From contig NZ_JADBEG010000001.1 of the NCBI RefSeq assembly GCF_014873755.1, forward strand, positions 622,501 through 686,500: DNA of 64,000 nucleotides. The letters are read 5' to 3'. Source of the DNA: Amycolatopsis lexingtonensis (GTDB lineage: Bacteria > Actinomycetota > Actinomycetes > Mycobacteriales > Pseudonocardiaceae). The notes beneath the pieces were generated by a model, which was not told where the DNA came from, did no database searches, and worked only from the letters and a program-made list of their open reading frames with translations. The position numbers were made by a program, and so were the translations under genes. Positions 18,468 to 26,940 of the stretch are shown here, one piece after another. The number at the start of each line of letters is the position of its first letter. Positions within the stretch are counted from its first letter, which is position 1.

Positions 18468-19661
18468 GTGTCGCCCGAAAGTGCCCGGCAGCGTGTCCCG
18501 GCTCCCCGGGACGACGGTGAAGAAGTGCTCGGGAGAAGCGAACTGGCGGCGCTCATGCGCCCCGCCCTCCCGGCGCTGGTGGACTGGATCGTGCAGGAGG
18601 TGTGGCGGGCCGTCCCGGTCTTCGCCCGGCCGGGGGACGGGTCCTACGGCCGCGTCACCCGGCACGGCGTCGAGTGCGCGGTCGCGCTCTTCGTGGACCT
18701 CGTCGAAGACCCGATGGCGCCGCGCGACCGGCTGTACGAGACCTGCCACCGGCTCGGCGCGGGCGAGGCGCGCGAGGGTCGGACGCTCGACGACCTGCAG
18801 GCGGCGTACCGCGTCGGCACCCGCGCGGGCTGGCGCTGGATCATGCGGCTCGGCCGCCGCCACCGGCTGTCGTCTACGGCGATGGCGCGGCTGGCCGAGA
18901 TGCTGTTCGGCTACGCGGACGAGCTGGCCCGGATGTCGGCGCAGGGCTACCGCGAAGCGCGCGCGGAGATCGAGGGCACGCGGGCGGGCCTGCGCCGCCG
19001 GCTGCTGCGGCTCCTCGTCGGCCCGGGCGCCGTCCCGGAGCCGGTTCTCGCCGAGCTCGCGGCCGCGGCCGGCTGGCCGGTCCCCGCTTCGGTGGCGGCG
19101 ATCGCGGCGGAGACGGCGGTGGGCCCGCCGTGGGGGCCCGAGGTGCTCACCGACCTCGAACCGCCGCAGCCGTACCTGCTCCTGCCCGCGCCCGTCGGCG
19201 CCGACACGCTGGCCCGCCTCGGCACGCGCGTGGCGGTCGGCCCGCCGACGGACCTCGCGGGCGCGGCCGATTCCCTGCGCTGGGCCCGCACCGCCCTGCG
19301 CCTGGTGGCCGGCGGCGCGCTCCCGGATGTGCCGGTGACGTGGTGCGCGGAGCACCTGACGACGTTGTGGCTGCTGTCCGACGCGCCGCTGGTGGACCAG
19401 CTGGCGGACCGCGAACTGGCCCCGCTGGCGCAGTTCCCGGACCGCACTCGGCGGCGGCTGGGGGAGACGTTGCTGTCCTGGCTGGAGAACGGCGGCAACT
19501 CGGAGAAGATCGCCGTGGAGCTGTCGGTGCACCCGCAGACGGTGCGGTACCGCGTGCGCCAGCTGAAGCAGGCGTTCGGGGACCGGCTGGAGAACGCGGA
19601 CGCCCGGTTCGCGATGCAGGCGGCGTTGCGCGCGTCGGGTTTGCGCGGAGGTCTTGAATGA
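18468..19661 (+). CDS. PucR-family transcriptional regulator (second paralogue)
   Basis: This 397-residue protein has the same layout as the regulator at 194-1429, including DLQAAYRVGTRAGWRWI in the middle and the C-terminal helix-turn-helix ETLLSWLENGGNSEKIAVEL with HPQTVRYRVRQL. GTG 18468 has GGTGGAGG upstream. The last four codons and stop lie inside the first copy of the 53-bp inverted repeat, so the repeat insertion or the gene end has been shaped by the other. It lies between the lipid locus and the steroid cluster, and may control either. The effector is not known. Confidence 0.85.
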   Translation: MSPESARQRVPAPRDDGEEVLGRSELAALMRPALPALVDWIVQEVWRAVPVFARPGDGSYGRVTRHGVECAVALFVDLVEDPMAPRDRLYETCHRLGAGEAREGRTLDDLQAAYRVGTRAGWRWIMRLGRRHRLSSTAMARLAEMLFGYADELARMSAQGYREARAEIEGTRAGLRRRLLRLLVGPGAVPEPVLAELAAAAGWPVPASVAAIAAETAVGPPWGPEVLTDLEPPQPYLLLPAPVGADTLARLGTRVAVGPPTDLAGAADSLRWARTALRLVAGGALPDVPVTWCAEHLTTLWLLSDAPLVDQLADRELAPLAQFPDRTRRRLGETLLSWLENGGNSEKIAVELSVHPQTVRYRVRQLKQAFGDRLENADARFAMQAALRASGLRGGLE

Positions 19662-19703
19662 GTCATTCAGGACCTCCGAAGACCTGAATGACTCATTCAA
19701 GAC
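19651..19703. repeat. 53-bp dispersed inverted repeat, copy 1
   Basis: Arms of 21 bases (GTCTTGAATGAGTCATTCAGG and its complement) flank an 11-base loop. Each arm contains the nested palindrome TGAATGASTCATTCA. Copies 2 and 3 lie at 37533-37585 and 45500-45552. This copy differs from copy 3 by one base. It overlaps the 3' end of the PucR gene. No run of T follows, so it is not a classical intrinsic terminator. Confidence 0.85.
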
Positions 19704-19733
19704 ACCGGCGGGCCGGGGCACCTTGCCCCAAGT

Positions 19734-19757
19734 GAGAACGTGTTCTAGTTTTGTGAC
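19734..19757 (+). promoter_or_regulatory. KstR-type operator overlapping a leaderless promoter
   Basis: GAGAACGTGTTCTA at 19734-19747 fits the KstR motif TNNAACNNGTTNNA except for its first base. TAGTTT at 19746-19751, a TANNNT -10 element, partly overlaps it and lies exactly six bases before the GTG start at 19758. The transcript is therefore probably leaderless, and a bound TetR-type repressor would cover the -10. The same box occurs at 28888-28901. Confidence 0.65.
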
Positions 19758-20525
19758 GTGAAGACCGATCTGGGCCTGGCCGGTTCCGTGGTGCTGGTCA
19801 CCGGCGGTGTCCGCGGCGTCGGCCAGGGCATCTGCAACGTGTTCCTGGCCCACGGCGCCCGCGTGGTCACCTGCGCGCGCCGCGAAGCGCCCACCGACGC
19901 CGAATTCGTCCAGTGCGACGTCCGCGACGAAGCGCAGGTCGCCGCGCTCGTCGAGGGGATCGTCGAGCGGCACGGGCGGCTCGACGTCGTCGTGAACAAC
20001 GCCGGCGGGGCGCCGTACGTCCCGGCGGCGGAGGGCTCGCCGCGGCTGCACGAGAAGGTCGTGCAGCTGAACCTGCTGGCGCCACTGCTGGTCTCGCAGC
20101 ACGCGAACGCCGTGATGCAGCGCCAGGACGACGGCGGTGCGATCGTGATGATCTCCAGCGTCAGCGGGACACGTCCGTCGCCCGGGACCGCGGCCTACGG
20201 CGCCGCGAAAGCCGGGCTCGACAACCTGACCGCGAGCCTCGCCGTGGAGTGGGCGCCGAAGGTGCGGGTCAACGCCCTCGACGTCGGGATGGTGCGGACC
20301 GAGCAGTCCCACCTGCACTACGGCAGCGAAGCCGCGGTCGAAGCGGTCGGGAAGACCGTGCCGCTGGGCCGGCTGGCCGAGCCCGAGGAAGTCGGCGCGT
20401 GCGCCGCTTTCCTGGCTTCGCCGCTGGCTTCCTACGTCTCCGGCGCGACCTTGCGCGTGCACGGCGGCGGTGAGGTCCCGGCTTTCCTCGCCGCGGCCGA
20501 CGTCAACCATCGGGAGGATTCGTGA
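19758..20525 (+). CDS. short-chain dehydrogenase/reductase of the steroid-ring (HIP) operon
   Basis: This 255-residue SDR has the NAD(P) site TGGVRGVG, the NNAGG strand, and the catalytic Ser in SSVSG with Tyr-x3-Lys in YGAAK. Position and sequence make it the counterpart of mycobacterial Rv3549c, next to a second SDR and echA20. It probably oxidises or reduces a hydroxyl on a CoA-linked HIP intermediate. There is no Shine-Dalgarno site; GTG 19758 is taken as a leaderless start because a -10 element ends six bases before it. It is the first gene of a seven-gene operon, with a GTGA overlap into the next gene. The exact step is not settled. Confidence 0.83.
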   Translation: MKTDLGLAGSVVLVTGGVRGVGQGICNVFLAHGARVVTCARREAPTDAEFVQCDVRDEAQVAALVEGIVERHGRLDVVVNNAGGAPYVPAAEGSPRLHEKVVQLNLLAPLLVSQHANAVMQRQDDGGAIVMISSVSGTRPSPGTAAYGAAKAGLDNLTASLAVEWAPKVRVNALDVGMVRTEQSHLHYGSEAAVEAVGKTVPLGRLAEPEEVGACAAFLASPLASYVSGATLRVHGGGEVPAFLAAADVNHREDS

Positions 20526-21400
20526 GCGGGTTGTGCCAGGACCGGGTGGTCGTGGTGACCGGAGCCGGACGCGGGATCGGGCGTGCGCACGCCCTCGCGT
20601 TCGCGGCGGAGGGCGCGCTGGTCGTGGTCAACGACGTGGCCGGGGACGCGACCGCCGAGGTCGTCGCCGAGATCGGGGAACTCGGCGGGAAGGCGGTGGC
20701 GAACACCTCGGACGTCGCCGACTGGACCGGGGCCGCGGAACTGATCGGCACGGCGCTGGAGACCTTCGGGCGCCTCGACGTGCTGGTCAACAACGCGGGC
20801 TTCGTCCGGGACCGGATGCTGGCCAACCTGGACGAGGACGAGTGGGACGCGGTGATCCGCGTGCACCTGAAGGGGCATTTCGCGCCGTTGCGGCATGCGG
20901 CCGCGCACTGGCGGGCCGAGGCCAAAGCGGGCCGGATGCCGCGAGCGCGGGTGATCAACACCAGTTCGGGCGCCGGGTTGCTGGGCAGCGTGGGTCAGGG
21001 CAACTATTCGGCGGCGAAGGCGGGTATCGCCGGGTTGACCGTCGTGGCGGCGGCCGAGCTGGCGCGGTACGGGGTGACGGTGAACGCGATCGCCCCGGCC
21101 GCGCGGACGCGGATGACCGAAGGGGTGTTCGCCTCGATGGCGAGGCCCGAGAGCGGCTTCGACGCGATGGCGCCGGAAAACGTCTCGCCGCTGGTCGTGT
21201 GGCTGGGCAGCGAGGAATCCTCGCACGTCACCGGCCGGATGTTCGAGGTCGAGGGCGGCAAGGTGTCGCTCGCGCAGGGCTGGCGGCACGGCCCGGCCGT
21301 GGACAAGGGGGAGCGCTGGGACCCGGCCGAACTCGGCCCGGTCGTCGCCGACTTGCTCGAGCGCGCGCCCGAGCCCGAACCCGTCTACGGAGCGAGCTGA
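20522..21400 (+). CDS. short-chain dehydrogenase/reductase, Rv3548c-like
   Basis: This 292-residue SDR is longer than the classical 250 because of a C-terminal extension after about residue 250. The cofactor motif TGAGRGIG is near residue 14, NNAG near 88, the catalytic Ser in NTSSGA and YSAAK supplies Tyr and Lys. It resembles the multifunctional-enzyme type 2 (3-hydroxyacyl-CoA dehydrogenase) branch, which suits beta-oxidation of a HIP-CoA side chain or ring. GTG overlaps the previous stop by four bases, and its stop shares a base with the echA20 start (TGATG). The specific substrate is inferred from context. Confidence 0.83.
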   Translation: MSGLCQDRVVVVTGAGRGIGRAHALAFAAEGALVVVNDVAGDATAEVVAEIGELGGKAVANTSDVADWTGAAELIGTALETFGRLDVLVNNAGFVRDRMLANLDEDEWDAVIRVHLKGHFAPLRHAAAHWRAEAKAGRMPRARVINTSSGAGLLGSVGQGNYSAAKAGIAGLTVVAAAELARYGVTVNAIAPAARTRMTEGVFASMARPESGFDAMAPENVSPLVVWLGSEESSHVTGRMFEVEGGKVSLAQGWRHGPAVDKGERWDPAELGPVVADLLERAPEPEPVYGAS

Positions 21401-22140
21401 TGGGCATCCTGACCAAGCGCGACGCGCACGTCGAGGTCGTCACGGTCGACTTCCCGCCGGTCAACGCGCTGCCGGTGCAAGGGTGGTTCGACCTGGCCGA
21501 CGCGATCACCCGGGCCGGGCGCGACCCGGACGTCCACGTCGTCGTGCTGCGCGCCGAGGGGCGGGGCTTCAACGCGGGTGTGGACATCAAGGAGATCCAG
21601 CGCAGCGCGGGGTACGACGCCCTCGTCGGCGCGAACCGGGGCTGCTACGCGGCTTTCGGGGCGGTCTACGACTGCCAGGTGCCGGTGGTCGCGGCGGTGC
21701 ACGGCTTCTGCCTCGGCGGCGGGATCGGGCTGGTCGGCAACGCGGACGTCGTCATCGCGTCCGACGACGCCACGTTCGGTGTCCCCGAAGTGGAACGTGG
21801 GGCGCTCGGCGCGGCGACGCACCTGGCCCGGCTGGTGCCGCAGCACCTGATGCGCACGCTGTACTTCACCGCCCGCACCATCACCGCGGCCGAGTTGCAC
21901 GCCCACGGCTCGGTCTACCAGGTCGTGCCGCGCGCGGAGCTGGACGACGCGGCGCTGGCCGTCGCCGCCGACATCGCGAAGAAGGACCCGCGGGTCATCC
22001 GGGCCGCCAAGGAGGCGTTGAACGGGATCGACACCCAGCAGGTGCACCGCAGCTACCGGTTCGAGCAGGGCTTCACCTTCGAGCTCAACCTGCTCGGCGC
22101 GTCCGACGAGGCCCGCGAGGAGTTCTTGAATGGCCGATAA
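21400..22140 (+). CDS. echA20: EchA20-type enoyl-CoA hydratase/ring hydrolase
   Basis: This 246-residue crotonase-fold protein carries the two oxyanion-hole segments GRGFNAGVDIKEI and FCLGGGIGLVGNAD. In the HIP pathway of Mycobacterium tuberculosis, EchA20 hydrolytically opens one of the two remaining rings before IpdAB opens the other. Here it is followed at once by ipdA and ipdB, the same order as echA20-ipdA-ipdB in that species, which supports the name. It overlaps both neighbours (1 base upstream, 11 bases downstream). A plain hydratase role is less likely given this order. Confidence 0.86.
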   Translation: MGILTKRDAHVEVVTVDFPPVNALPVQGWFDLADAITRAGRDPDVHVVVLRAEGRGFNAGVDIKEIQRSAGYDALVGANRGCYAAFGAVYDCQVPVVAAVHGFCLGGGIGLVGNADVVIASDDATFGVPEVERGALGAATHLARLVPQHLMRTLYFTARTITAAELHAHGSVYQVVPRAELDDAALAVAADIAKKDPRVIRAAKEALNGIDTQQVHRSYRFEQGFTFELNLLGASDEAREEFLNGR

Positions 22141-22993
22141 GCGCATGACCGCCGACGAAGTCGCGGCGGAACTGGAAGACGGCATGACGGTCGGCATCGG
22201 CGGCTGGGGTTCGCGGCGCAAGCCGATGGCCCTGGTCCGCGCCATCCTGCGCACGCCGGTGAAGGACCTCACCGTCGTCTCCTACGGCGGTCCCGACGTC
22301 GGCCTGCTGTGCGCGGCGGGCAAGGTCAAGCGGGTCGTGTTCGGGTTCGTCACGCTGGATTCGATCCCGTTCGACCCGTGGTTCGGCCGCGCCCGCGAAA
22401 CCGGCGCGATCGCGGTGACCGAATACGACGAAGGCATGTTCGGCGCGGCGCTTTCCGCGGCGGCGCAACGGCTTCCGTTCCTGCCGCTGCGCGCCGGGCT
22501 CGGCTCGGAGGTGATGCGCGCCAACCCTGACCTGCGGACCGTGCGCTCGCCCTACGCCGACGCCGAGGAGCTCGTCGCCGTCCCGGCCCAGCACCTCGAC
22601 GTCGCTTTGGTGCACCTCAACCGCGCCGACGCCCGTGGCAACGCCCAGTACCTCGGCCCGGACCCGTACTTCGACGACCTGTTCTGCCTCGCGGCGGCGA
22701 AGCGGTTCGTGTCCGTGGAAAAGGTCGTCGGGACGGCGGAGCTGACGGCGGGCGGGCCGGTGCAGTCGCTGCTGCTCAACCGCGGCGCGGTGGACGGTGT
22801 CGTCGAGGCACCGCGGGGCGCGCACTTCACCACCGCGGTCCCGGACTATGGCCGGGACGAACGGTTCCAGCGCCACTACGCCACCTGCGCCAAGGACCTC
22901 GACGCGTGGCCCGGGTTCGTGGACCGGTTCCTCTCCGGTGACGAACGGACCTATCTGTCCGAAGTGGACAAGTTCGAGGCGGAGGCGGCATGA
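22130..22993 (+). CDS. ipdA: IpdA, COCHEA-CoA hydrolase alpha subunit
   Basis: This 287-residue protein belongs to the type I CoA-transferase fold (alpha subunit), with the glycine-rich start GMTVGIGGWGSRRKP near residue 18 and VTEYDEGMF near 96. In steroid degraders the IpdAB heterodimer does not transfer CoA but hydrolyses the last carbocyclic ring of COCHEA-CoA by a retro-Claisen reaction. The gene overlaps echA20 by 11 bases and ipdB by 4, so subunits are translated together. The ordinary CoA-transferase alternative is unlikely in this operon. Confidence 0.88.
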   Translation: MADKRMTADEVAAELEDGMTVGIGGWGSRRKPMALVRAILRTPVKDLTVVSYGGPDVGLLCAAGKVKRVVFGFVTLDSIPFDPWFGRARETGAIAVTEYDEGMFGAALSAAAQRLPFLPLRAGLGSEVMRANPDLRTVRSPYADAEELVAVPAQHLDVALVHLNRADARGNAQYLGPDPYFDDLFCLAAAKRFVSVEKVVGTAELTAGGPVQSLLLNRGAVDGVVEAPRGAHFTTAVPDYGRDERFQRHYATCAKDLDAWPGFVDRFLSGDERTYLSEVDKFEAEAA

Positions 22994-23721
22994 ACGCGAC
23001 CCGGGCCGAGATCGCCGTCGTGGCGGTGGCCGAGCTGTTCCGCGGCGACGGCGAGATCGTCGCCAGCCCGATGGGCCTGATCCCGCAGCTGGGCGCGAAG
23101 CTCGCGCGGCTGACGTTCGAGCCGGACCTGCTGATGTCCGACGGGGAGGCGTACCTGGTCACCCCGGACGGCGTGGTCGAGGGTTGGCAGCCGTTCCGCA
23201 AGATGCTCGACACGATCGTCCCGCACGGGCGGCGGCACGTCGTGATGGGCGCGAACCAGGTCGACCGGTACGGCAACCAGAACATCTCCGCCATCGGCGA
23301 CCACGCGCACCCGAAGAAGCAGCTGCTCGGCGTGCGCGGCGCGCCCGGCAACACGGTCAACCACCGCACCAGCTACTGGGTGCCGAAGCACTCCACCCGG
23401 GTGTTCGTGGATGCTGTGGACGTCGTGTCCGGGGTCGGCTACGACAACGCGGCCAAGGCGGGGCCGTCCGCCGAGAAGTACCACGACGTCCACCGCGTTG
23501 TCACCAACCTCGGCGTGTTCGACTTCGGCACGCCGGACCACTCGATGCGGGCGGTGTCGCTGCACCCGGGGGTCACCCGCGAGGAGGTCGCCGAGGCGAC
23601 GACCTTCGAGATCGACTTCACGGACGCCGGAACCAGCCGCGAGCCGACCGCCGAAGAACTGCGCCTGATCCGCGAAGTGCTCGATCCGAAGAGCTTCCGC
23701 GACAAGGAAGTCCCGGCGTGA
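22990..23721 (+). CDS. ipdB: IpdB, COCHEA-CoA hydrolase beta subunit
   Basis: This 243-residue protein is the beta-subunit partner of IpdA, with SPMGLIPQLGAKLARLTFEPDLLMSDGE typical of the beta subunit of the CoA-transferase fold and the segment GVRGAPGNTVNH. Together they open the final ring in steroid degradation. It overlaps ipdA by ATGA and ipdC by GTGA. Length and order match the mycobacterial Rv3551-Rv3552 pair. Confidence 0.88.
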   Translation: MNATRAEIAVVAVAELFRGDGEIVASPMGLIPQLGAKLARLTFEPDLLMSDGEAYLVTPDGVVEGWQPFRKMLDTIVPHGRRHVVMGANQVDRYGNQNISAIGDHAHPKKQLLGVRGAPGNTVNHRTSYWVPKHSTRVFVDAVDVVSGVGYDNAAKAGPSAEKYHDVHRVVTNLGVFDFGTPDHSMRAVSLHPGVTREEVAEATTFEIDFTDAGTSREPTAEELRLIREVLDPKSFRDKEVPA

Positions 23722-24773
23722 GGACCGCGCTGACCCGGCTGGCGGGCGTCGAGCACCCGATCGTCCAGACCGGCATGGGCTGGGTCGCCGGCCCCCGGCT
23801 GGTGTCGGCGACCGCCGAAGCGGGCGCCCTCGGCATCCTCGCCTCGGCCACGATGACCTACCTCGAGCTGGAAGCCGCGATCGCCGAGGTCAAGAAGCGC
23901 ACCGGGAAGCCGTTCGGCGTCAACCTGCGGGCCGACGCCGCCGACGCGGGCGACCGGGTGGACCTGCTCATCCGCGAAGGCGTGAAGGTGGCGTCGTTCG
24001 CGCTCGCGCCGCGGAAGGAGATGATCGCGAAGCTGCGGGACCACGGGATCGTCGTGGTCCCGTCGGTCGGCGCCGCCCGGCACGCCGAGAAGGTCGCCGG
24101 CTGGGGCGCGGACGCCGTGATCGTCCAGGGCGGCGAAGGCGGCGGGCACACCGGCGGCGTCGCCACCACGCTCCTGCTGCCGTCCGTGCTGGACACCGTC
24201 GACATCCCGGTGATCGCGGCCGGCGGCTTCTTCGACGGCCGCGGGCTCGCCGCCGCGCTGGCCTACGGGGCCGCGGGCGTGGCGATGGGCACCCGGTTCC
24301 TGCTCAGCAAGGAGAGCACGGTCCCCGACGAGGTCAAGCGCGTCTACCTCGGCCAAGGGCTCACCGGGACGGTCGTCACCCGCCGGGTCGACGGCCTGCC
24401 GCACCGGGTGCTGCGCACCGACCTCGTCGACCGGCTCGAGCGTTCCGGGCGGCTGAAGGGACTCGCGCAGGCCGCGCGAAACGCGCTCCGCTTCCGGAAT
24501 ATCACCGGACTGTCCCCGGTTGCCATGGTCAAAGAAGGCTTCGCGATGAAGCACGGCAACGATCTCACCTGGAGTCAGCTGGTCATGGCGGCCAACACCC
24601 CCATGCTGCTGCGTGCGGGGCTGGTCGAAGGCCGGACCGACGCCGGAGTGCTAGCGTCGGGGCAGGTGGTGGGCATGATCCACGACCTGCCCACGGTGGG
24701 CGAGATCGTCGAGGGCACGGTGGCCGAGGCGGGTGAGATCCTGCGGCGCCTCGGCCGGGAAACGGGAGGATGA
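23718..24773 (+). CDS. ipdC: IpdC-like flavin oxidoreductase (nitronate monooxygenase fold)
   Basis: This 351-residue TIM-barrel flavoprotein has the hallmarks of the 2-nitropropane dioxygenase family: [14 protein letters not shown] at the N-terminus, [14 protein letters not shown] for flavin phosphate binding and [30 protein letters not shown]. In the HIP pathway IpdC acts on a CoA thioester just before ring cleavage by EchA20 and IpdAB. Gene order ipdA-ipdB-ipdC is conserved with M. tuberculosis. GTG 23718 overlaps the ipdB stop, and the 3' end overlaps the F420 enzyme gene by ATGA. Confidence 0.85.
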   Translation: MRTALTRLAGVEHPIVQTGMGWVAGPRLVSATAEAGALGILASATMTYLELEAAIAEVKKRTGKPFGVNLRADAADAGDRVDLLIREGVKVASFALAPRKEMIAKLRDHGIVVVPSVGAARHAEKVAGWGADAVIVQGGEGGGHTGGVATTLLLPSVLDTVDIPVIAAGGFFDGRGLAAALAYGAAGVAMGTRFLLSKESTVPDEVKRVYLGQGLTGTVVTRRVDGLPHRVLRTDLVDRLERSGRLKGLAQAARNALRFRNITGLSPVAMVKEGFAMKHGNDLTWSQLVMAANTPMLLRAGLVEGRTDAGVLASGQVVGMIHDLPTVGEIVEGTVAEAGEILRRLGRETGG

Positions 24774-25780
24774 CAGTGGCGCTCAAGGTCGGTTACAAGG
24801 CGTCGCCGGAGCAGTTCGGGGCGCGCGACCTGGTCGAGTACGCCGTGCGCGCCGAGGAGGTCGGCCTGGACTCGGTCTGGGTGGCGGATCACTTCCTGCC
24901 GTGGCGGCACGAAGGCGGGCACGCGCCGTGGGCGCTGGCGTTCATCCCGGCGGTGGCGGAGCGCACGCGCCGGGTGCAGATCGGCACGAGCGTGCTGACC
25001 CCGACGTTCCGGTACAACCCGGCGGTGATCGCGCAGGCGTTCGCGTCGATGTCGCTGCTGTCGGAGGGCCGGGTGACGCTGGGCGTCGGCACCGGCGAGG
25101 CGCTCAACGAGATCGCCGTCTCCGGGATGGAGTGGCCGGAGTTCAAGGAGCGGTTCGCGCGGCTGCGCGAGGCGATCACGCTGATGCGGCGGCTGTGGAC
25201 CGAGGACAACGTCTCGCACGACGGCGAGTACTACAAGCTGGTCGACGCGCGGATCTACGACCGCCCGGACCAGCCGCTGCCGGTGTACATCGCCGCGGGC
25301 GGCCCGGTGGTGGCCAAGTACGCCGGCCGCGCGGGCGACGGCTTCATCTGCACCTCGGGCAAGGGCATGGACCTCTACACCGAGAAGCTGATGCCGGCCG
25401 TGGCCGAGGGCGCGGAAGCCGCCGGGCGCGAGGTCAAGGACATCGACCGGATGATCGAGGTCAAGATCTCCTACGACCGCGACCCGGAGAAGGCGCTGGA
25501 GAACACGCGCTTCTGGGCCCCGCTGTCGCTGACGGCGGAGCAGAAGCACACGATCTCGTCGGCTGATGAGATGGAGCGGCTGGCCAACGAGCTGCCGATC
25601 GAGCAGGTCGCCAAGCGCTGGATCGTGGCGTCCGACCCGGACGAGGCGGTGGCGCTGGTGAAGCCGTACGTCGACGCGGGGCTGAACCACCTGGTCGTGC
25701 ACGGCCCTGGCCACGACCAGGAGCGCTTCCTGACCCAGTTCTCCGAAGACGTCCTGCCGAAGCTGCGCGAACTCGGCTGA
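24770..25780 (+). CDS. fgd: F420-dependent glucose-6-phosphate dehydrogenase (luciferase-like fold)
   Basis: This 336-residue protein is the same length as mycobacterial Fgd1 and matches its signature residues: Asp40-His41 and Trp45 (VADHFLPW), the F420-contact Glu in [10 protein letters not shown], and the three phosphate-binding residues found in TSGKG, TAEQKH and [13 protein letters not shown]. The reaction is glucose-6-phosphate plus F420 to 6-phosphogluconolactone plus F420H2. It is the last gene of the HIP operon, overlapping ipdC by four bases, and its stop abuts the fadA6 stop (TGATCA). Linkage to steroid genes suggests F420H2 supply for catabolism, or a related hydroxy-substrate F420 dehydrogenase with the same residues. 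Confidence 0.83.
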   Translation: MTVALKVGYKASPEQFGARDLVEYAVRAEEVGLDSVWVADHFLPWRHEGGHAPWALAFIPAVAERTRRVQIGTSVLTPTFRYNPAVIAQAFASMSLLSEGRVTLGVGTGEALNEIAVSGMEWPEFKERFARLREAITLMRRLWTEDNVSHDGEYYKLVDARIYDRPDQPLPVYIAAGGPVVAKYAGRAGDGFICTSGKGMDLYTEKLMPAVAEGAEAAGREVKDIDRMIEVKISYDRDPEKALENTRFWAPLSLTAEQKHTISSADEMERLANELPIEQVAKRWIVASDPDEAVALVKPYVDAGLNHLVVHGPGHDQERFLTQFSEDVLPKLRELG

Positions 25781-26932
25781 TCACAGCCGTTCGATGATGG
25801 TGACGTTGGCGGTGCCGCCGCCTTCGCACATCGTCTGCAGGCCGTAGCGGCCGCCGCGGCGTTCCAGTTCGTGCAGGAGCGTCGCCAGGAGCTTGGTGCC
25901 GGTGGCCCCGATCGGGTGGCCGAGGGCGATTCCGCCCCCGTTCACGTTGACCCGGTCGGGGTCCGCGCCGGTTTCGTCCAGCCAGGCCAGGACGACGCTG
26001 GCGAAGGCCTCGTTGACCTCGAACAGGTCGATGTCCTCGATGGCCAGCCCGGCCTTGAGCAGCGCGTGCGCGGTGGCCGGGATCGGGCCGGTCAGCATCC
26101 ACACCGGGTCCGCGGCGCGCACCGACAGGTGGTGGATCCGCGCGCGAGGCGTCAGGCCGTGCTCCTTCACGAACGACGCGGACGCCAGCAGGGCCGCGCT
26201 CGCGCCGTCGGAAATCTGGCTGGCCACCGCCGCCGTCAGCCGGTAGCCCTCACCCAACGGCTTCAGGCCGCGCATCCGCTCCAGCGACGTGTCCCGGCGC
26301 GGCCCCTCGTCGTGCCGGAAACCGTCGACCGGCGCGATTTCCGCGTCGAACCGCCCGGCGTCGATCGCCGCCAGCGCCCGCTGGTGGCTGCGCAGCGCGT
26401 ACTCCTCCATGGTCTCCCGGCTGATGTCCCAGTGCGAAGCGATCATGTCCGCGCTGCGGAACTGCGAGACCTCGACGCTGCCGTAGCGCTCCTGCCAGCC
26501 CTTCGAGCCGGAGAACGGGTCCTCGAAGCCGTATTCGCGCCCGGCCAGCATGGCCGCGCTGATCGGGATGCGGCTCATGTTCTGCACGCCCCCGGCCAGC
26601 ACCAGGTCCTGCGTGCCCGACATGACGGCCTGGGCGGCGAAGTGGACGGCCTGCTGGCTCGACCCGCACTGCCGGTCGACGGTCACCCCGGGCACGTGGT
26701 CGCCGAACCCCGCCGCCAGCCACGCCGTGCGCGCGATGTTGCCCGACTGCGGCCCGAGGGTGTCGGTGCAGCCGAGGATGACGTCGTCGACGAGGTCCGG
26801 GTCGACGCCCGTGCGCGCGACGACCGCCTGGATGACGTGCGCGCCGAGGTCGGCGGAGTGCCACCCGGACAGGGCGCCGCCGCGCCGGCCGACCGGGGTG
26901 CGGACCGCGTCGAGGAGGAAGGCTTCGGGCAC
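25781..26932 (-). CDS. fadA6: FadA6-like acetyl-CoA acyltransferase (thiolase)
   Basis: This 383-residue thiolase has all three family motifs: the acyl-accepting Cys in TVDRQCGSSQQAV, NEAFASVVLAW with GGIALGHPIGATG supplying the catalytic His, and TMCEGGGTANVTI with the second Cys. It cleaves beta-ketoacyl-CoA; in the HIP pathway FadA6 performs the final thiolysis after ring opening. GTG 26932 is selected because TAGGAG lies 6 bases upstream and it begins VPEAFLLDAVRTPVG. It is the last gene of the fadE30-SDR-fadA6 transcript and meets the fgd gene tail to tail with no spacer. Confidence 0.87.
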   Translation of the reverse strand: MPEAFLLDAVRTPVGRRGGALSGWHSADLGAHVIQAVVARTGVDPDLVDDVILGCTDTLGPQSGNIARTAWLAAGFGDHVPGVTVDRQCGSSQQAVHFAAQAVMSGTQDLVLAGGVQNMSRIPISAAMLAGREYGFEDPFSGSKGWQERYGSVEVSQFRSADMIASHWDISRETMEEYALRSHQRALAAIDAGRFDAEIAPVDGFRHDEGPRRDTSLERMRGLKPLGEGYRLTAAVASQISDGASAALLASASFVKEHGLTPRARIHHLSVRAADPVWMLTGPIPATAHALLKAGLAIEDIDLFEVNEAFASVVLAWLDETGADPDRVNVNGGGIALGHPIGATGTKLLATLLHELERRGGRYGLQTMCEGGGTANVTIIERL

Positions 26933-26940
26933 GGGCGCTC

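Noticed and set aside
19651..19703. Intrinsic terminator for the PucR gene
   Set aside because: The stem overlaps the coding end and no T-run follows; near-identical copies elsewhere fit a dispersed repeat better.
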